In this document: positions 36,601-45,505 of the stretch, one piece after another | Layout: the number at the start of each line of letters is the position of its first letter | How positions within the stretch are numbered: the first letter of the stretch is position 1 | Assembly (NCBI GenBank): GCA_022577435.1 | Contig: JAKOON010000006.1 | Span: 22,029,678 to 22,093,677, forward strand | Source: Embiotoca jacksoni | Taxonomy: Eukaryota; Chordata; Actinopteri; Embiotocidae | Reading direction: 5' to 3' | Length of the DNA stretch: 64,000 nt | Program-made: the position numbers and the translations under genes | Notes under the pieces: generated by a model | Told to the model about the DNA's origin: nothing | What the model saw: the letters and a program-made list of their open reading frames with translations, nothing else | Databases searched by the model: none

Positions 36601-39477
36601 ATCAACCTGTCGGCAGTTACTTTACTTTAACTTACCAGTGTTTGTGCATGAACATAAATGTGGCCAAAATGTAATGGTTTTGTACCAATTAGTAAACAAT
36701 CACTTCCAGTCACATTATTGTGACAATTTGATTTCCATTTTATCTGATGATAACTGAATGTTCTGAACATTTTGAATGTTGACAGGAAAAAATTTAAGTG
36801 GGCATTTTCCAACATTTTCTGACATTTAACAGATGATACTAATATGTGATAAATCACAGGTCTGTCGGAGAGTATGAGCGTCATGTAGCAGGGCATAAAG
36901 AATTTGTGAGGCAAACAGTGTCACAGCCAAAGCAGCCCTTACCAGTGAAAGCAGAGAGCGAAGCAGAGAGGGAGGCAGGGGAAAAGGCACTGTGGGCCCT
37001 GGTCAGCCTGGGCTGGCTGTGGCTATATACAGACATCAAGACAGAAGAAGAACATAAGAAGAGAGTTAGTGTGCAGAATAAGTTTTAGTACAGAGGCTTA
37101 GTTTTGCCAATGTATGTGTGTTTTAGTGCTTTGGGTCCTGCAGCTTTTTTCGGTACTTTTTCTGTTTGATGCTCTTAGCTCGGGCACTCAAGACTTCTGG
37201 GGCTATGTTTTTTTAATCATAGTCCTCCTTCAGTGTGCTGCTGTGAACAATGACTTAGCAGTGAGACGATGGAGGGTGACAAGCCACAAAGGTCTGAAAA
37301 ATGTCTGTATTTCATAATATACGACGCTAAAAGGTTCTCAAAGAGAAAGCTGCTTGCTGACATAGTTAGAACTAATTCAAGCCTGTAAAAAAGGAATGTA
37401 CATTTAAAAAAACAAAAACAATCAGAAGTTAATGCTAGTGTGGCAAACATTGGGAAAGGAAATAACATGTTTGGACACTTAATGAATCACCATCATAGCA
37501 CAACACAATGACTGGGTTCAAAATGTGCCTTCTTTTAAGAGATTTAATTTTTGCTCACTCTACCATGGACTTACAAGTTGAAACAGTTTTGTTGGTTTTG
37601 TTTTGGGGTTTGTTTTTTTTGTCCTAAAAAGTTTCTGACCTATATTTTGTAAAACATCCCTTTTCTTTAACTTTGGCTTTATTTACAACTTTTGACCTTG
37701 ACAGCAAAGGCCTCTGTGGGAGGAACCTAAGCATGTCAATGCTATTTCAATTTCAAATGATTAAGCACTCAAACTTCCTTTTTCTGGAAAATGTTCGCTG
37801 TGGTATTGAATTCTCCCCTGATTTTACATTCATCAGCCATGGAAACTTGGCTTGATCCACCGCTTAAGGACTTGTGAAAATGTGAAAGAAGAATATTACA
37901 TTGCACTCAGTCTGTTTTAAGGTTTCTCACCTGTCTGCATCCTGCTCAGCACCTGCTGTACTCGCCATGTCCACCAGACTCCCAGCAGAAGAAACTGAAT
38001 AGGTCACTGAGGGCCTTTTGTCCAGAAGGTGACTGGAGCCGCTGCAGCTTTTAGTCCGGAACAGTTTACTCAGTCGTATCTTTAACGAGCCCTTTTTTGA
38101 CTTCCCCGGAACTCTGAGCGTCTTTTCCCCACCCGCGGCCCGGCCTGTGGGAGTCCGCGGCGCGCTGGCGCACCGCTCTGCCCGTCTTCTGGGTGTGGAC
38201 GCCTGGCTCGGATTTGGACTTGTGGCCCAGTGTGAGCTCTGGACTGGTGTAGGCGATGGTGACTTAGTCGAAATATTGGTGACAACCTCTGGATTTCCAG
38301 AGCTTACCTGCGAGAGCCGACTGGATAAATTCCCATGGAGGCTGCACACCTGTGCCCCCAGGTGCGCGGCTGCCGCCGCTTCGGTCTTCACCGGGGCCAT
38401 CTCTTCTACCTGTCTCCTCAGTTCCACTTGGAAACTACTGATGGAGAAAGCCCCGGTCATTTTTTGAACTATTTCCCTTTTCCTGTTTAATAAAAAATCG
38501 CGCCGACCGTTCTCATCATCTGTCTCACCCTCCCGGCACTTATCCATGTCCAGGCCGTCAACATCCCCGCTTCCCAGTCCTTCCAGCACCAACAAAGCAT
38601 CGCTAGTCTCTGTCGGGTCATCGCCGGGCTCGACTCCCCCTCCTACCTGCCCGTGTGTACCCTGACACGAACACTGCGGAAGCTCCCCTGCTTTAAACAA
38701 CATCTTCGGTACCGCACCAACCCCTAGCTCTCCAAACCGCCGGGCCAGTTCAAACACGGCTCCCTCTCTGTCCCGGGTTGTGCATCCCCACTTAGAGTCG
38801 ATCACGGTGAGAGGGTTGGATCTCTCGGACAACACAGGCCACTCGGGCGGGGTTGTGATGAGTCGATGTCGGCGGCACAGCTCCGCAGCTCCCTGTATCT
38901 CCGGAGATACAGAAACTGGCGGATGCGCCCCCCATGTGTGATCCAGCAGGTTCTGCTGCTGAACGTCTCTGGGGCTCATAGTGTTTTTATTGACTGCTGG
39001 GCCGGAGCAGCCAGACCCCGGGCTCTGGTCCAGAACATCCCTTGGTTGATTCAGATGCTCTAATTCTAAAATCCCTTCTCCGTTCCGCATTATATTGGAG
39101 AAAACCAGCAGCTGAGGCCGTAGGCCAGGACTGGGAGCGAAGTCAAAGCCCTGGGCCTCCATGGAGCTCTGCGGCAGGGGAGACGCGGAGAGCGGTGATC
39201 GGCTCTCCGTCACCCCGATGTCAGGTGCCGACGTGCCCTCGCTGCTCGGCTGGGCTTTGTTCAGATGGCTGCTGGGATGCTCAAGGGCCGCCGTCTGATT
39301 TCGGCTGATATCCAAACCCGCTTTAACGCCGTTGTGAGCCAGGACCTCCTTCCCATGCCCTGACACCACTCCTCCCAGCGGCAAATTCCCGTTTCCTGCG
39401 TCCAAGCGGTCATCCTCGGCCGCAGAAACCAGGCGCATCAACACAAAATCGGGCGACATATCTTGCGTGTTGTTCAT
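20793..39477 (-). CDS. socs7: socs7, suppressor of cytokine signalling 7 (complete coding span)
   Basis: SOCS7 is a cytoplasmic adaptor. Its SH2 domain binds phosphotyrosine ligands, and its SOCS box recruits Elongin B/C and Cullin5 to ubiquitinate them. Nine exons (39477-37931, 37007-36943, 31951-31847, 29320-29186, 29031-28886, 27891-27723, 23364-23236, 22186-22051, 20913-20793) join in phase to 2553 nt, or 850 aa plus stop. The N-terminal 515 residues are low complexity with the signature DPTETSDALLVLEGL. A basic KKGSLKIRLSKLFRTKS, GETVSLVDVDIS and poly-Pro segments follow. The SH2 domain starts near residue 667 with CGWYWGPMNWEDAEM; the phosphate-binding Arg in FLVRDSS is residue 694. The SOCS box lies near 785-835. 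The recalled human protein is about 581 aa, so this N-terminus is much longer. Gpr179 lies divergently upstream. Confidence 0.96.
22051..22186 (-). CDS. socs7: socs7 coding exon 8 (SOCS box)
   Basis: A 136-nt exon with acceptor gttccag and donor gtactc. It encodes LPPTPVQLLYPVSRFSNVKS, LQHLCRFCIRQIVRIDHIQE and LPLP. The LQHLCRF...IR pattern is the BC box that contacts Elongin C. Recalled mammalian SOCS7 has Arg where this copy has Cys794 (CRFCIRQ). Confidence 0.95.
22274..22412 (+). mobile_element. tRNA-derived SINE-like sequence
   Basis: The sequence gggcatctaggtggcccaatgg...gtttgattcc resembles A- and B-box RNA polymerase III promoter elements at tRNA-like spacing. It is followed by a C/T-rich body (atcactccccctctctattt) seen in a common fish SINE. 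It lies in socs7 intron 7, about 90 bp upstream of exon 8 in gene orientation, antisense to the gene. Borders are approximate. Confidence 0.45.
23236..23364 (-). CDS. socs7: socs7 coding exon 7 (SH2 C-terminal half)
   Basis: A 129-nt exon with acceptor gcctttag and donor gtaaaa. It encodes TFSLWCHPKFEDRCHSVVEF and IERAIMHSKNGKFLYFLRSR then VP. It completes the SH2 fold and agrees almost residue for residue with the recalled mammalian sequence. Confidence 0.96.
24200..24358 (+). mobile_element. non-LTR retrotransposon-like 3' end with A-rich (AAAT)n tail
   Basis: The segment tcattgtaaatgagaattgg...ctggttaaataaaggtcaaa followed by (aaat)n is a very common fish retrotransposon 3' terminus. It lies in socs7 intron 6, antisense. 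Its 5' limit is unclear and may reach about 23890. Confidence 0.5.
24359..26860. other. socs7 intron 6 interior, nothing recognised
   Basis: AT-rich intronic DNA. The 141-codon plus-strand ORF at 25865-26290 and its neighbours have no motif or splice context that would make them exons. Confidence 0.55.
26866..27226 (+). mobile_element. 5'-truncated L2/CR1-type LINE, ORF2 C-terminus and 3' tail
   Basis: Plus-strand translation just before a TAG at about 27040 reads LAPKWWNELPNDIRTAESLY then IFRRKLKTHLFRLYLE, a hallmark C-terminus of fish L2-like LINEs. About 180 bp later the copy ends in short taatg/gtaat repeats (27205-27226), the tail type of this group. It is antisense in socs7 intron 6. 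Confidence 0.75.
27601..27716. repeat. (TG)n microsatellite with a CG-rich degenerate end, abutting the exon 6 donor
   Basis: A pure TG run at 27601-27662 is followed by mixed TG/CG (tgcgtgtgtgcgtgtgcgcg) up to 27716. The socs7 exon 6 donor GT lies at 27722-27721, so in transcript sense the intron begins gtgaag, then alternating GC and CA repeats. Alternating purine-pyrimidine DNA of this kind can adopt Z-form. Confidence 0.95.
27723..27891 (-). CDS. socs7: socs7 coding exon 6 (SH2 N-terminal half)
   Basis: A 169-nt exon with acceptor tgcctgcag and donor gtgaag. It encodes CGWYWGPMNWEDAEMKLKGK, PDGSFLVRDSSDPRYILSLS and FRSQGVTHHTRMEHYR. The FLVRDSS motif carries the invariant phosphotyrosine-binding Arg. 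An apparent reading through the donor into RARTHTST is microsatellite, not protein. Confidence 0.97.
28043..28599. mobile_element. PIF/Harbinger-type MITE, 557 bp
   Basis: The left end tgctgtgttccaaatgacat and the complement of the right end (tgctgtgttttaaatggcgt) form imperfect inverted repeats of about 22 bp. TAA flanks both sides (28040-28042 and 28600-28602), which fits the 3-bp TWA duplication of PIF/Harbinger elements. There is no transposase frame. It lies in socs7 intron 5; a diverged relative sits at about 60250-60665. Confidence 0.65.
28886..29031 (-). CDS. socs7: socs7 coding exon 5
   Basis: A 146-nt exon with acceptor ctgttttag and donor gtaaca. It encodes AFLRALPHSNLSPADAPPPS, RQAPPPMLCALRRSEASNFT and ASLRELEK. 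The final ASLRELEK, directly before the SH2 start, is identical to the recalled mammalian protein; the middle is a divergent Pro-rich linker. Confidence 0.93.
29186..29320 (-). CDS. socs7: socs7 coding exon 4 (poly-proline)
   Basis: A 135-nt exon with acceptor cttcttccag and donor gtaaga. It encodes NIAGPQPGPFLVSIMGASLQ, SLPLPLPPPPPPSHTTIQHS and LSLN. The MGxSLQSxPLPxPPPPPP pattern matches the Pro-rich linker of mammalian SOCS7, a likely SH3-ligand segment. The nearby pyrimidine-rich frames in other phases are shadows. Confidence 0.92.
29330..30255. other. socs7 intron 3, right part, nothing recognised
   Basis: Purine-rich on the plus strand to about 29510, then AT-rich. No gene or clear repeat was recognised before the foldback element at 30263. 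Confidence 0.5.
30263..31428. mobile_element. foldback-type DNA element with long, unequal inverted arms
   Basis: The outer ends tacggtggccctgaaggtc and, complemented, tacagtggtcctgcaggtc match. AGAGAC directly abuts both sides (30257-30262 and 31429-31434), a likely 6-bp target duplication. The inverted similarity continues inward. Each arm carries a short CACAAAACA-type tandem repeat. Next comes a unique block around gcagcat-c/t-ctgacattgacc, then a block ending atgatatgacacttcag. The arms are about 30263-30540 and 30845-31428, around a centre of about 300 bp. No transposase frame was found. It lies in socs7 intron 3. Confidence 0.7.
31019..31410. repeat. minisatellite, about 20 units of 18-22 bp (gtgaaatgtttttttgtttt)
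   Basis: I count about 20 gtgaaa(t/c)g cores at 18-22 bp spacing. The complementary array in the left arm of the same element (30291-30350) has only four units. The minus-strand ORFs rich in HFTKQKN/ISQNKKT come entirely from this array. Confidence 0.9.
31847..31951 (-). CDS. socs7: socs7 coding exon 3
   Basis: A 105-nt exon with acceptor tctgacttcag and donor gtacgt. It encodes ETVSLVDVDISRRGANTPHP then PTPPPPPRRSLSLL. This is nearly identical to the ETVSLVDVDISQRGLTSPHP segment of the mammalian protein. It is Pro-rich with an RRSLSLL motif. Confidence 0.95.
   Translation of the reverse strand: MRLFLLWMLIFHGEGRTHHTLPRLRLHHAEVSVC
32590..32878 (+). pseudogene. broken THAP zinc-finger domain
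   Basis: One plus-strand frame gives PGSKNLQSSAASLFKCPTDE then ERKNRWIDFMKS and a stop. A shifted frame from about 32735 gives INTNSRLCRDHFTVDCFTNF then HRRQTEFTDTPLLLQHGAEL. Together these match the THAP pattern: FPxDxxxRxxW in the middle, SRxCxxHF with the second zinc-ligand pair, then a DTPLLL segment. The first CxxxC pair is poorly preserved and a frameshift plus stop lies between the halves, so it is not functional as it stands. Confidence 0.65.
33280..33358. repeat. GGA/GGT-rich triplet array
   Basis: Imperfect gga/ggt triplets, purine-rich on the plus strand, in the TTAA element. The plus strand can be read as poly-Gly, but there is no evidence that it is translated. Confidence 0.8.
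33411..33484. repeat. about 18-bp tandem repeat (gaattgatgtgatgtaat)
   Basis: About four imperfect copies of gaattga(t/c)gtgatgtaat, also inside the TTAA-flanked element. Confidence 0.75.
34063..36180. other. socs7 intron 2 interior, nothing recognised
   Basis: AT-rich intronic DNA. Several 60-85 codon ORFs occur with no motif, conserved-looking composition or splice support. Confidence 0.5.
36190..36445 (+). mobile_element. LINE ORF2 C-terminal fragment and 3'UTR
   Basis: Plus-strand translation around 36210-36285 reads LFPTTLKFPDSVDSFKRQLK then TYCIC and a stop, the typical end of an L2/Rex-type ORF2. A T-rich 3' region ending tgcaatacaaatcc follows, like the aagtgctatacaaat ends of this group. 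It is antisense in socs7 intron 2. Confidence 0.6.
36943..37007 (-). CDS. socs7: socs7 coding exon 2 (65-nt small exon)
   Basis: The acceptor cagcccag precedes 37007 and the donor gtaagg follows 36943. The exon encodes (R)LTRAHSAFSPASLSASLSAF then T(G), aligning with the mammalian LTRTQSAFSPVSFSPLFTG. It was found by splice-phase reasoning: exon 1 ends in phase 2 and exon 3 starts needing one base, and this exon exactly closes the gap. Confidence 0.9.
37931..39477 (-). CDS. socs7: socs7 coding exon 1 (long N-terminal region)
   Basis: The start ATG at 39477 opens MNNTQDMSPDFVLMRLVSAA and the donor gtgaga follows 37931. The exon codes for 515 residues plus two bases. Most is low complexity. 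Recognisable islands are GDDPTETSDALLVLEGLGSG and a basic block with KKGSLKIRLSKLFRTKSCSG, both present in mammalian SOCS7. An upstream in-frame start was not seen. Two nearby Met codons (residues 7 and 14) are possible alternatives. Confidence 0.93.
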
Positions 39478-39900
39478 AATTATTTGTCAGGATCACGAAA
39501 TGAGAATAAGGCTGCTAGGCGATCTGCTCCTCACATAGCTAACCGCGGAGATCTAGTCCCTATAATAAAGAAAGGGCCAAGCTGCTGCTGCCTCCCATAA
39601 ATAGGCTATGAGCGAAAATGCCAAAAAAGATATCAGGCGATTTTTTCATCATCCTCCGATACGACACAGCGTCCATCGCTCAAATATCGGGGAAAGGAGT
39701 GCAGTCTGCTCCCGACAGACGGCAGACGCCTGGTTCAGACATGCGGTTTGATTTCAGTAGAATAAAAAGCCACAGAGTCTCCGGTCAGTGACCAGCCTGC
39801 CTCTGTGTTCCCAACCAGGCCCCACCCGCTCCTCCTCCGCTCAGCCCATAATACCACTTTATGAGCACCGATGATGAGAACCATAAATTCGTCTGCGGCA
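39478..39900 (-). promoter_or_regulatory. socs7 5'UTR and CpG-richer promoter region
   Basis: GC- and CpG-rich sequence continues from exon 1 to about 39900. A TATA-like ttctattttattc equivalent lies on the minus strand near 39757-39769 (plus strand tagaataaaaagcc), along with GC-rich cccacccgctcctcctccgc at 39826-39845. The transcription start is not fixed by the sequence. Confidence 0.45.
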
Positions 39901-40214
39901 TTTAAATATCAAAGGGTTACCTGATTAAGCCTCACATCTGAATAGCGGATGTTTGTTTTAAAAATATGTCATAGGGGATACAGGTAAAAACAATACAGGG
40001 TAGCTTACATATTTTACAGACTATATACTCCAACTCTTATAGGCTATTTGCCATTGAATTAGAATTGGTATCAATAGGTTATTTCCATTTTAAAAAATGG
40101 AGAGGGGTCAGGGCTAATACTGCATCTATTAAAGCTGCTCTTCATACATTTTCGACAAATGACAATCAGTTGATTCGTCATGATCAGCTCTCTCAGCCTA
40201 TGAAAACCGTTGAA

Positions 40215-40241
40215 TTATTATTATTATTATTATTATTTTTT
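40215..40241. repeat. (TTA)n microsatellite
   Basis: An uninterrupted run of about eight ATT/TTA units in intergenic DNA. Confidence 0.9.
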
Positions 40242-40534
40242 GGCTCTGCAGTGAGCTTTTTCAAGTCTGGAAGAGTTACCCTGATTGTTTTGGCATTAGG
40301 GTTATCTTGGACTGGACACACTTTTTACAAGAAAGCAAGAATAATCTAGGATTGGGCAATTTGAAAGTTATGGACAACAATTAGGCTCTGACAATAGGTC
40401 CTGTAAACCAAATGACATGTCGTTGTTGGTCATTGCTCTCTAAAACACCACAAAAATGTTTTCTAATCTAAAATTGAATATTTTTTTTAGCTTGTCCCTC
40501 ACAAAGCTGCTACAAATCAGTGTTTGTTTACTAG

Positions 40535-41790
40535 ATAAGGGTTATTCCAAACTAACTGTGATGCTGTGTCAAATAAAAACAGATTATGATTTGTAAGTCA
40601 TATGAATTTAAAAATAGAAAAAAGACAACAAATCAAATGTTGAAACTGAGAAATTGTATTCTTAAAATATTTGTGTATTCTTGGGAAATATATGCTCATT
40701 TTGAGTTTGATGCCAGCAACACGTTTCAAAAAGGGGGCCTGTTTATCACTGTGTTGCAACAACTTTTCTTTTAACAACACTCTGTAAACATTTGGGAACT
40801 GAGGAGACCAGTTGCTGGACCTTTGAAAATGAAATGTTGTCCCATTCTTGCCTGATACAAGATTTTAGCTGCTCAACAGTTTGGGGTGTTCTCAGTCGCA
40901 TTTCTTAAGTGCCACATGTATTCAAAGGGTGACAGGTCTGGACTGCAGGCCAGTTTAGCACATTAACTGTTCTACTATGCAACCATGTTGTTGAATTAGG
41001 TGCAAAATGTGGTTTGGCATTGTCTTGCTGAAATAAGCAAAGCCTTCCCTGAAAAAGACGTTGTCAGGATGGCAGCATATGTTGCTCCAAAACCTGCATA
41101 TATCGTTCATTCCTTCCCAGATGTGCAAGCTACCCATGCCATGTGCGCTAATGCACATACCATCAAGGTTACTGGCTTTTGAATTGTCCGCTGATAACAA
41201 GCCTGGTGGTCTCTCTCCTGTTTAGCCCACAGAATGCGGTGTCCATGCTTTCTTAGAAAGAATATAAAAAATGTATACACAGATCACAGGACAGTTTCCA
41301 TGCCTCAGTCCAGCTTAAATGAGATGTGGCACAAATAGGGCTGTGGTGTTTCTGGAACATTGGTAGAGTTTTAACCTGCACTTGTGGATGCAGTGAGAAA
41401 CTGTTCACAGACAATGTTTTTTGTTTTTTTTAGATGTGTTTCTGAGACAATACAGCGATTTCCACTACAGAGTGATGTCTGTTTTAAATGCAGTGCAGCT
41501 TGAGGGCCTGAAGATCCATCCATTTAACATTGGTTTTCAGCTTTGTCCTTTGCATACAGAGATTTCTCTGGATTCTCTGAATCCCTTAATGATTTTAAGT
41601 ACCATTGATGATAAAACTCCACATTTTATGTCATGTTGAAAAACATTATTCTTAAATTGTTGCACCACTTGCCCACGGAGTGGTAAACCGCTCCCCATTT
41701 TCACTGCTGAGAGACCCTGGCTCTCTGGGATGCTCTTTTTATACCCATTCATGTTACTGATTTGAGTTGAAGAAATCTGAGGCACTTAAT
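40535..41790 (-). mobile_element. Tc1/mariner-like relic, second copy, ends eroded
   Basis: The sequence is collinear with the 3503-5055 copy (tgatgccagcaacacgtttca, cagttgctgga, cattgtcttgctgaaataagcaaagcc). Minus-strand frames around 40990-41060 include QQDNAKPHFA, the second catalytic Asp region of the DDE transposase. The left terminus is diverged and the right terminus is missing. Confidence 0.65.
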
Positions 41791-41849
41791 AGTGTATACA
41801 TTTAAAAAGCTTGTATTATCTCATGGCTATTTAATTACAATTAAAAACA

Positions 41850-42310
41850 TGCACACGCATTTCAGCCATTAAGGCCTTTATCAGGGCAAGTACAATAAGG
41901 CTGTTTTGGGGCTGTTTCCATATTGATTCTGAGATCAATATGGACCAATAAGCAGTCAGATGCAGGTAGAGTCATATGATGAGAGAACCATCCCAACAAA
42001 ACACAATACATAATCTCAGGACAAGAAAGCCAAACACAAATATTCATCAGAAGTCTTAAAGTCTGTTAATATAAGTTTGCACTACACACAAAATGGCAAA
42101 TACAATTTTAAAAGGACCCAGATGCCCAAAAAAAACAATACATAAAGAGACAGTTGCAGAAAAGGGGACAAATTAAGTTCTCCATTCATACTAGGGTACT
42201 GCATAGCTTTGAATGTGTCGATCCAAAATGACTCTCTTTGTAAGAGCCTTTTCAATCTGTCTCCACCCTTTATTACGTTTTCTGTATGTCTCTTGCAACC
42301 CAATGTTATG
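41850..42310 (-). mobile_element. Penelope-like retroelement 3' fragment (GIY-YIG domain end)
   Basis: Minus-strand translation (42306-42160) reads GCKRHTENVIKGGDRLKRLL then QRESFWIDTFKAMQYPSMNG and ELNLSPFL. The GGDRxxxLLQRExFWIxTLxxxxPxGLNxxxDLSxFL pattern is the C-terminal part of GIY-YIG endonuclease-bearing Penelope-like elements. The 3' region ends with ataaaggccttaatggctga-type sequence (41866-41885), often seen at such ends. No reverse transcriptase part is present. Confidence 0.6.
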
Positions 42311-42329
42311 GAAAAGCAACCCTATTACA

Positions 42330-43980
42330 TTGCTTTGACAAATTAAAATATCTGCTTTGCAGAATTTCTCTGAATCAGATTCACTTGGTGTTGATCAAGC
42401 AAATATGTCAGTCAAATCCGAAATAGAAAAAAGCAGATGCTGCTCATGAGTTCTCTTCCTGTTAACTAGGTGAGTTAAAAACAGAAACAATTAAGACATA
42501 TTCAGAAAGAAATTATTTTTAATGTTCGCAAGTAAAATTCAACTTGACTTGATTTCTTACTGGTTTCTTGTCATCAGTAATTATTTGACACATCTAATGA
42601 GATGTTGGGAGGGGAAATAGTTCCACCCGGCTCTCTCTCAGGTATCTGCTGATTTAGATTCATTATCAGAATACTGTAATTTCACACATAAAGTTCTCCC
42701 CAGATACACACAGTTTACAATGTTTAACTTTAGTCTAAAAGGAAAAAAACACAGAACTGAATAACACAAAATGTGCCTGGCAAACGTTGATCTCATAAAT
42801 GGAGATAAATCTATATTTGGTTTAACTGCAAAGAAAATATGAAGTATAATATTGCATTTCAAGTCCACAAAAATATGTCTGTTTTTTTCTGGTGGTTAAA
42901 AAGGCACAAAACAATCATAACTGTAGGAAAATGACAAGTTGCAGTCTACTAATTTCAAATGTGTGATTAGCAAATATAGCTGTTTTTTTTAAAATAATTA
43001 TGTCAATGTGGAAGTACTATGTGAATCATAATGGCAGGATGTTCACGAGGGGAGAAGAGCGCAAAAAAAGAAAGAAATGAAAGAAACAGAGTAACAGGTC
43101 AAAAAGATTACAATTACAACAGAACTGTAGAAAAGTGGAGACATAAAATGTAAAAAACAATTTGAGAGGAAAGGAATATGACATATCATTATTTTATTTA
43201 TGTTTTGAAGCAAGGTTTTCCATTGCTGCCTCAGCATTCATGTTAAAACAGAGCAGAGATCTGCAATGGCATGTTGTTTAAGGTACCAGTGTGACAATGA
43301 AATAATGAGCTAGGAGGTCCAGTAAGATTAAACACTTTGCTTTTGTTGCCTAACCCACAGAAATTAGTCTGAAGTGAATACTTGTGCCTGGTCAAGATTT
43401 ATGCGCTTTAAACGCCAGCCATCCATCCTAAACAATATACATTCAAAAAACATTGCTAATGAATATTCTAACCAATTGTGTTTTCAACGATGCATCAAGA
43501 AAGTAATGCATACGTGTAATTTCTAGTAATTAGGGTTGTAATAGCTTATTGAACAGCAAAACACTCATATCACAGACTTACAAACAAATGTACCACGAAC
43601 GTGTGTTTGCATGTCAATGCCCAAAACTGTAAAATAAATATAGCCACAATCGGGCAGTTTGCAGGCTCAAGCTCTTTTGCGCTCAACAGATGGAAGCAGC
43701 TAATTTAGCTGAAAGTAAAGCTACAAACAACAGAGCTTTTTTTTTTTTTACTGTTAACTATAGTGCCACCATTTGGCCAATTGTAATTACTAGTGCAGTG
43801 CCTGTTACATTTTTTTTTTAATATCTACTATCAGTGAATGTGTTTACATTTATTTCGCTCAGTAGGATGTACGGGTGATTTCTTTAGATTTTTTTTTAGG
43901 AATGGAATTTAGGATTTCCAGTGATAGGCCTCACCCACTTTATTTCTATCGTTACACAATTTTCACCATCATCTAAGTCA
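42330..43980. other. intergenic, nothing recognised
   Basis: AT-rich sequence without gene-like frames. It lies between the Penelope-like fragment and the hAT MITE. Confidence 0.5.
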
Positions 43981-43991
43981 TGACCTTAGAT

Positions 43992-44195
43992 CAGAGGTCT
44001 TCAACACGGGGTCCGCGACCCTTAGTGGGTCCGCGAAGGTACTGCAGGGGAGCCTTGACCTGTCCCTCCAAGCCTCCTGCACTCCTCCAGTTTAATATAA
44101 AACACTATTTTATACAATATATATAGTAGGGGGTCCCTGCTTCATCTCTCTATCAGTTTTGGGGTCCTTGGCCTGACAAACATTGAAGACCCCTG
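43992..44195. mobile_element. hAT MITE, 204 bp, perfect 8-bp target duplication
   Basis: The element begins cagaggtcttcaacac and ends, complemented, caggggtcttcaatgt, giving terminal inverted repeats of about 15 bp with CAG...CTG ends. CCTTAGAT flanks both sides exactly (43984-43991 and 44196-44203). An 8-bp duplication with these ends is diagnostic of the hAT superfamily. There is no coding capacity. Confidence 0.88.
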
Positions 44196-44393
44196 CCTTA
44201 GATCATTCAAATTGGATTTCGTGCAAATCCGTTCAGCCAATAATGAAATATAAACTTGTCACATTTGTGGCGCCGCCTAAAGGTCAAGCTTAAAATGCTT
44301 TTGTAGGCCTCTTTGCACACTTGGTCTGAATATATCTACCAAGATTTATGATGGTTGGACAAATCATTAACGAGATATAGCCAATTTCCTGCT

Positions 44394-44692
44394 AATGGTA
44401 GAGCGGGTTTCCCACTAATTGGAAGGTTGGTAGTTCGACCCTGGTTCCTTTTGTCCACAAGCCTAAGTGCCCCTGTGCAAGACACTGAATTTCAAATTGC
44501 TCCCGATGGCGTACCATTGGTGTGTAAATGTCTGTGAATGTACTCTTGATGGCGGGCACCTTGCATGGCAGCTCAGTCTTATTAGTGTGTGAATGGGTGC
44601 GTGAATGGGTGAATGGGAAACAGTATAATAGTGCTTTGAGACCGATAACATTATATATCGCGATACAAGTGCAGACCATTTACCTTTATGGT
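44394..44692 (+). repeat. tRNA-like-headed interspersed repeat (SINE candidate)
   Basis: The 5' part has tggtagagcgggtttcccac (A-box-like) and ggtagttcgaccct (B-box-like), then a body with gcaagacactgaatttcaaa and gtgaatgggtgaatggg. It ends gtgcagaccatttacc. A related copy in reverse is at 53025-53297. It appears inserted in an older repeat whose parts lie on both sides (44250-44393 and 44693-44930). Confidence 0.5.
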
Positions 44693-44946
44693 CGAAGAGG
44701 CTTTTTTGTGGAGCACATTGAGATTGACCTGTGTGTAAAATTTCAAGTCAATCCAAAGGCCGTGGCCTTTCAAAAATTGACTTTTTAAACCAGTTATCGG
44801 GCCACCAGCTGGCCAATTTAGGCCATCTTTCTTCAGCAAGTAGCGCACATCATTTCCAGTTATTGTGCAAAGTTTCATGTTTCTAGCTCATTCCAGCCCA
44901 CGGGACTTTAAGCTGCGGCAGCAGACAATAATATAATCATTATATA

Positions 44947-44949
<3 letters not shown>

Positions 44950-45016
<67 letters not shown>

Positions 45017-45019
45017 AAT
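44950..45019. repeat. (TA)n followed by (TAA)n microsatellite
   Basis: About 26 TA units, then about six TAA units. Confidence 0.95.
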
Positions 45020-45505
45020 CAGATAAAAACAATAGGGTTCTGCCTTGAACCCTAAAAGTCGAGCCATGAGATCCCTCTGTTAATATCCAAAACAAAAATA
45101 TCCGAGGGTATAGTAGTTTTAACAGTCTACAGCCATGGTAATGGCTCTGTGGGGCTGTAGGCACAACAATGAATTAAACTAAATGATAACATCAGCAAGG
45201 TAACAAGTTCACAGTAACTGCTTGGTGGATGACGTGTCTGTGTCCGACTGCATACTGCTGTTGGCAAGAAGCCATCATTACGTTTGTTGTGCGCATTAAA
45301 CAGTAGGCATGGAAACAAGTTAATTTCTGGATAAAATAATTAAAGCAGGCATTCAAATAATACTAATGTTATTTCAGTAAGTGCACAACGGCAGTGTTTG
45401 AGACAAAATCAAAATTTAAGTAAGTGTAAGAGTACTATATGATTGTGTACTAAGGGAAGGAGGCCTACTCCATTTGGTAACACAGTCACAGTCTGAAACA
45501 TAAAC

